A stretch of 64,000 nt of DNA from Psococerastis gibbosa (taxonomy: Eukaryota > Arthropoda > Insecta > Psocodea > Psocidae): assembly GCA_963971405.1 (NCBI GenBank), contig OZ020487.1, forward strand, positions 19,205,371 through 19,269,370, given 5' to 3'. The translations under genes were made by a program, and so were the position numbers. Below, in pieces: positions 61,801 through 64,000 of this stretch. Every line of letters begins with the position of its first letter. The stretch's first letter is position 1. Below the pieces are notes generated by a model. The model worked only from the letters and a program-made list of their open reading frames with translations. It had not been told where the DNA came from and did not search any database.

Positions 61801-64000
61801 CAAAACCTTTAAAAAAAATAAAATAAGTAAATAGCTACTTTTCGTATTCTTGCCGTATGAATTTTTTTAAGCTACATTTACACCGATGAACACGCAGGAG
61901 CAATTGCTCAATATTAAATACAATACATTGAGCCAAAATAAGCAAAATTAAGACACCTATATCTTTTAAAGACCTTTAAAAAAAAAAGAAGTATATAGCT
62001 ATTTTTTGTATTCTTGTCGAATGAATTTTTTTTAGCTACATTTACACCGACGTACACGCAGGAGCAAATGGTCAATGTTAAGTACAATACAATGAGCCAA
62101 AATAAGCCAAATTAAGACACCCTTATCATATCAAGACCTTTAAAAAAAATAAAATAAGTAAATAGCTATTTTTTTTATTCTTGTCGAATGAATTTTTTTT
62201 AGCAACATTTACACCGATGAACACGCAGGAGCAAAGGGCCAATGTTAAGTACAATACAATGAGCCTAAATAAGCAAAATTAAGACACCTATATCTTTTTA
62301 AGACCTTTAAAAAAAATAAAATAAGTAAATAGCTATTTTTCTTATTCTCGTCGAATGAATTTTTTTTAGCTACATTTACACCGATGAACACGCAGGAACA
62401 ATTGCTCAATGTTAAGTACAATACGTTGAGCCTAAATAAGCAAAATTAAGACACCTATATCTTTTTAAGACCTTTAAAAAAATAAAATAAGTAAATAGCT
62501 ATTTTTCTTATTCTTGTCGAATGAATTTTATTTAGCTACATTTACACCGATGAACACGCAGGAACAATTGTTCAATGTTAAGTACAATACATTGAGCCAA
62601 AATAGGCAAAATTAAGGCACCTATATCTTTTTAGAACCTTTAAAAAAAATAAAATTAGTAAAGAGCTATTTTTCTTACTCTTGTCGAATGAATTTTATTT
62701 AGCTACATTTACACCGATGAACATGCAGGAGCAATTGCTCAATGTTAAGTACAATACAGTGAGCCAAAATAAGCAAAATTTAGACACCCATATCATTTCA
62801 AGACCTATAAAAAAAATAAAATAAGTAAATAGCTATTTTTTTTATTCTTGTCGAATGAATTTCTTTTAGCAACATTTAAACCGATGAACACGCAGGAGCA
62901 ATTGCTCAATGTCAAGTACAATACATTGAGCCAAAATAAGCAAAATTAAGACACCTATATCTTTTTAAAACCTTTAAAAAAATAAAATAAGTAAATAGCT
63001 ATTTTTCTTATTCTTGTCGAATGAATTTTTTTTAGCTACATTTACACCGATGAAAACGCAGGAGCAAATGCTTAATGTTAAATACAATACAATGAGCCAA
63101 AATAAGCCAAATTAAGACACCCGTGTCATATCAAGACCTTTAAAAAAAATAAAATAAGTATATAGCTATTTTTCGTATTCATGTCGAATGAATTTTTTGT
63201 AGCTACATTTACACCGATGAACACGCAGGAGCAAGTGGCCAATGTAACGTACAATACAATGAGCCTAAATAAGCAAAATTAAGACACCTATATCTTTTTA
63301 AGACCTTTAAAAAAATAAAATAAGTAAATAGCTATTTTTCTTATTCTTGTCGAATGAATTTGTTTTAGCTACATTTACACCGATGAACACGCAGGAACAA
63401 TTGCTCAATGTTAAGTACAATACAATGAGCCAAAATAAGCAAAATTAAGACACGCTTATCATATCAAGACCTTTAAAAAAAATAAAATAAGTAAATAGCT
63501 ATTTTTCTTATTCTTGTCGAATGAATTTGTTTTAGCTACATTTACACCGACGAACACGCAGGAACAATTGCTCAATGTTAAGTACAATACATTGAGCCAA
63601 AATAAGCAAAATTAAGGCACCTATATCTTTTTAAAACCTTTAAAAAAAATAAAATAAGTAATTAGCTATTTTTCGTATTCTTGTCGAATGAATTTTTTGT
63701 AGCTACATTTACACCGATGAACACGCTGGAGCAATTGCCTAATGTTAGATACAATACAATGAGCCAAAATAAGCAAAATTAAGACACCTATATCTTTTTA
63801 AAACCTTTAAAAAAAATAAAATAAGTAATTAGCTATTTTTCGTATTCTTGCCGTATGAATTTTTTTAAGCTACATTTACACCGATGAACACGCAGGAGCA
63901 ATTGCTCAATGTTAAGTACAATACATGGAGCCAAAATAAGCAAAATTAAGACACCTATATCTTTTTAAAACCTTTAAAAAAAGAAAATACGTAAATAGCT
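58831..64000. repeat. 42-mer HOR unit, copy 2, cut by the window end (5,170 bp seen)
   Basis: Tracks 51,842-57,011 with a constant 6,989 bp shift to the last base. Noted differences: AAATAAGTAA near 59,496 against AAATAGGTAA, CCTATTC near 60,514 against CCTATAC, CGATGAGCACG near 61,391, CAGTACATTGAG near 61,761 against CAGTACAGTGAG, AAAATTAAG near 62,440 against AAAACTAAG, and AAAAGAAAATACG near 63,983. The rest of the unit, including the position of the nested partial 19-mer copy, lies beyond the edge. Confidence 0.88.

Larger units (their letters stand above)
1..64000. repeat. Tandem satellite array, 165-167 bp monomer, about 385 copies
   Basis: The first copies of the ACATTTACACC motif lie at 10, 177, 343, 510, 677 and (as TCATTTACACC) 844, giving spacings of 167, 166, 167, 167 and 167 bp. 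The same spacing continues to the right edge with no interruption, inversion or foreign insertion. All copies have the same orientation. Length variation comes mostly from the oligo-A tract (about 7-17 A) and the oligo-T tract. A consensus copy has about 45 G/C in 167 bp. The array enters and leaves the window mid-monomer, so it is longer than 64 kb. This layout is typical of eukaryotic centromeric or pericentromeric satellites; the family itself is not one I recognise. No coding, tRNA, rRNA or transposon sequence interrupts it. Confidence 0.99.

Noticed and set aside
1-64000. CRISPR array
   Set aside because: Repeats are contiguous 166-bp units with no unique spacers, far longer than CRISPR repeats, and there are no cas genes.
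1-64000. Bacterial or plasmid iteron origin, or phage sequence
   Set aside because: Hundreds of monomers with HOR organisation and no gene in 64 kb do not fit a prokaryotic replicon.
1-64000. tRNA, rRNA, snRNA, telomeric repeat or transposon fragments
   Set aside because: No such motifs, terminal inverted repeats, target-site duplications or breaks in the 166-bp register were seen. The only length anomalies are the 26-bp deletion and homopolymer changes.
1-64000. AATAAA polyadenylation signals and TATA-like motifs
   Set aside because: AAAATAAAATAAG supplies AATAAA once per monomer on the plus strand, but this is expected by chance in such AT-rich DNA and no transcript unit is visible.

Overview
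The whole 64 kb window is one uninterrupted tandem satellite array. I find no protein-coding gene, RNA gene, transposon, CRISPR array or non-satellite spacer. The repeat unit is an AT-rich monomer of 165-167 bp (about 27% GC when I count a consensus copy), repeated head-to-tail in one orientation about 385 times. Every copy keeps recognisable landmarks: a start around AGCTACATTTACACCGATG, a GAGCAATTGCTC region, an ACAATGAGCCAAAATAAGC region, an oligo-A tract, TAGCTATTTTTC, and TTGTCGAATGAA followed by an oligo-T tract. This is the architecture of a eukaryotic centromeric or heterochromatic satellite read through by long-read assembly. I do not recognise the family and cannot name the species; animal (for example insect) and plant origins both remain open.

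The main information lies above the monomer level. Monomer variants recur in fixed order, forming nested higher-order repeats (HORs) whose shifts are always whole numbers of monomers. From left to right: (1) 1-3,564, a segment in which a GTAGC/CTGG variant monomer returns in alternating 4- and 3-monomer steps; (2) 3,565-7,550, two near-identical 1,993 bp (12-mer) units; (3) 7,551-15,900, block A, containing a 2,805 bp (17-mer) tandem duplication at 8,628-14,237; (4) about 15,900-28,354, block B, a second copy of the same framework but with a different 4,963 bp (30-mer) tandem duplication at 17,468-27,393; (5) 28,355-44,405, domain C, a different variant set organised on a ~3.64 kb (22-mer) unit with internal losses of 1, 4 and 5 monomers; (6) 44,406-47,459, a mosaic passing from domain-C monomers back to block-A/B monomers at about 45.75 kb; (7) 47,460-51,788, 12-mer and 14-mer units of about 2.0 and 2.3 kb; (8) 51,842-58,830, a 6,989 bp (42-mer) unit whose second copy starts at 58,831 and runs off the right edge. 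Inside the 42-mer, a 3,163 bp (19-mer) unit is itself partly duplicated.

Tandem neighbours differ at only a handful of bases over 2-7 kb, whereas neighbouring monomers within a unit differ far more. That is the expected signature of recent block amplification by unequal exchange within an older, diverged array. Other notable structure: two perfect 12-bp palindromes per typical monomer, eight 141-bp truncated monomers all sharing one 26-bp deletion, three well-kept CpG sites per monomer despite the low GC, and a 20.9 kb stretch without the EcoRI-bearing monomer variant that marks the flanking domains. Comparisons were made by eye, so difference lists are not exhaustive and unit edges are uncertain within the stated microhomology.
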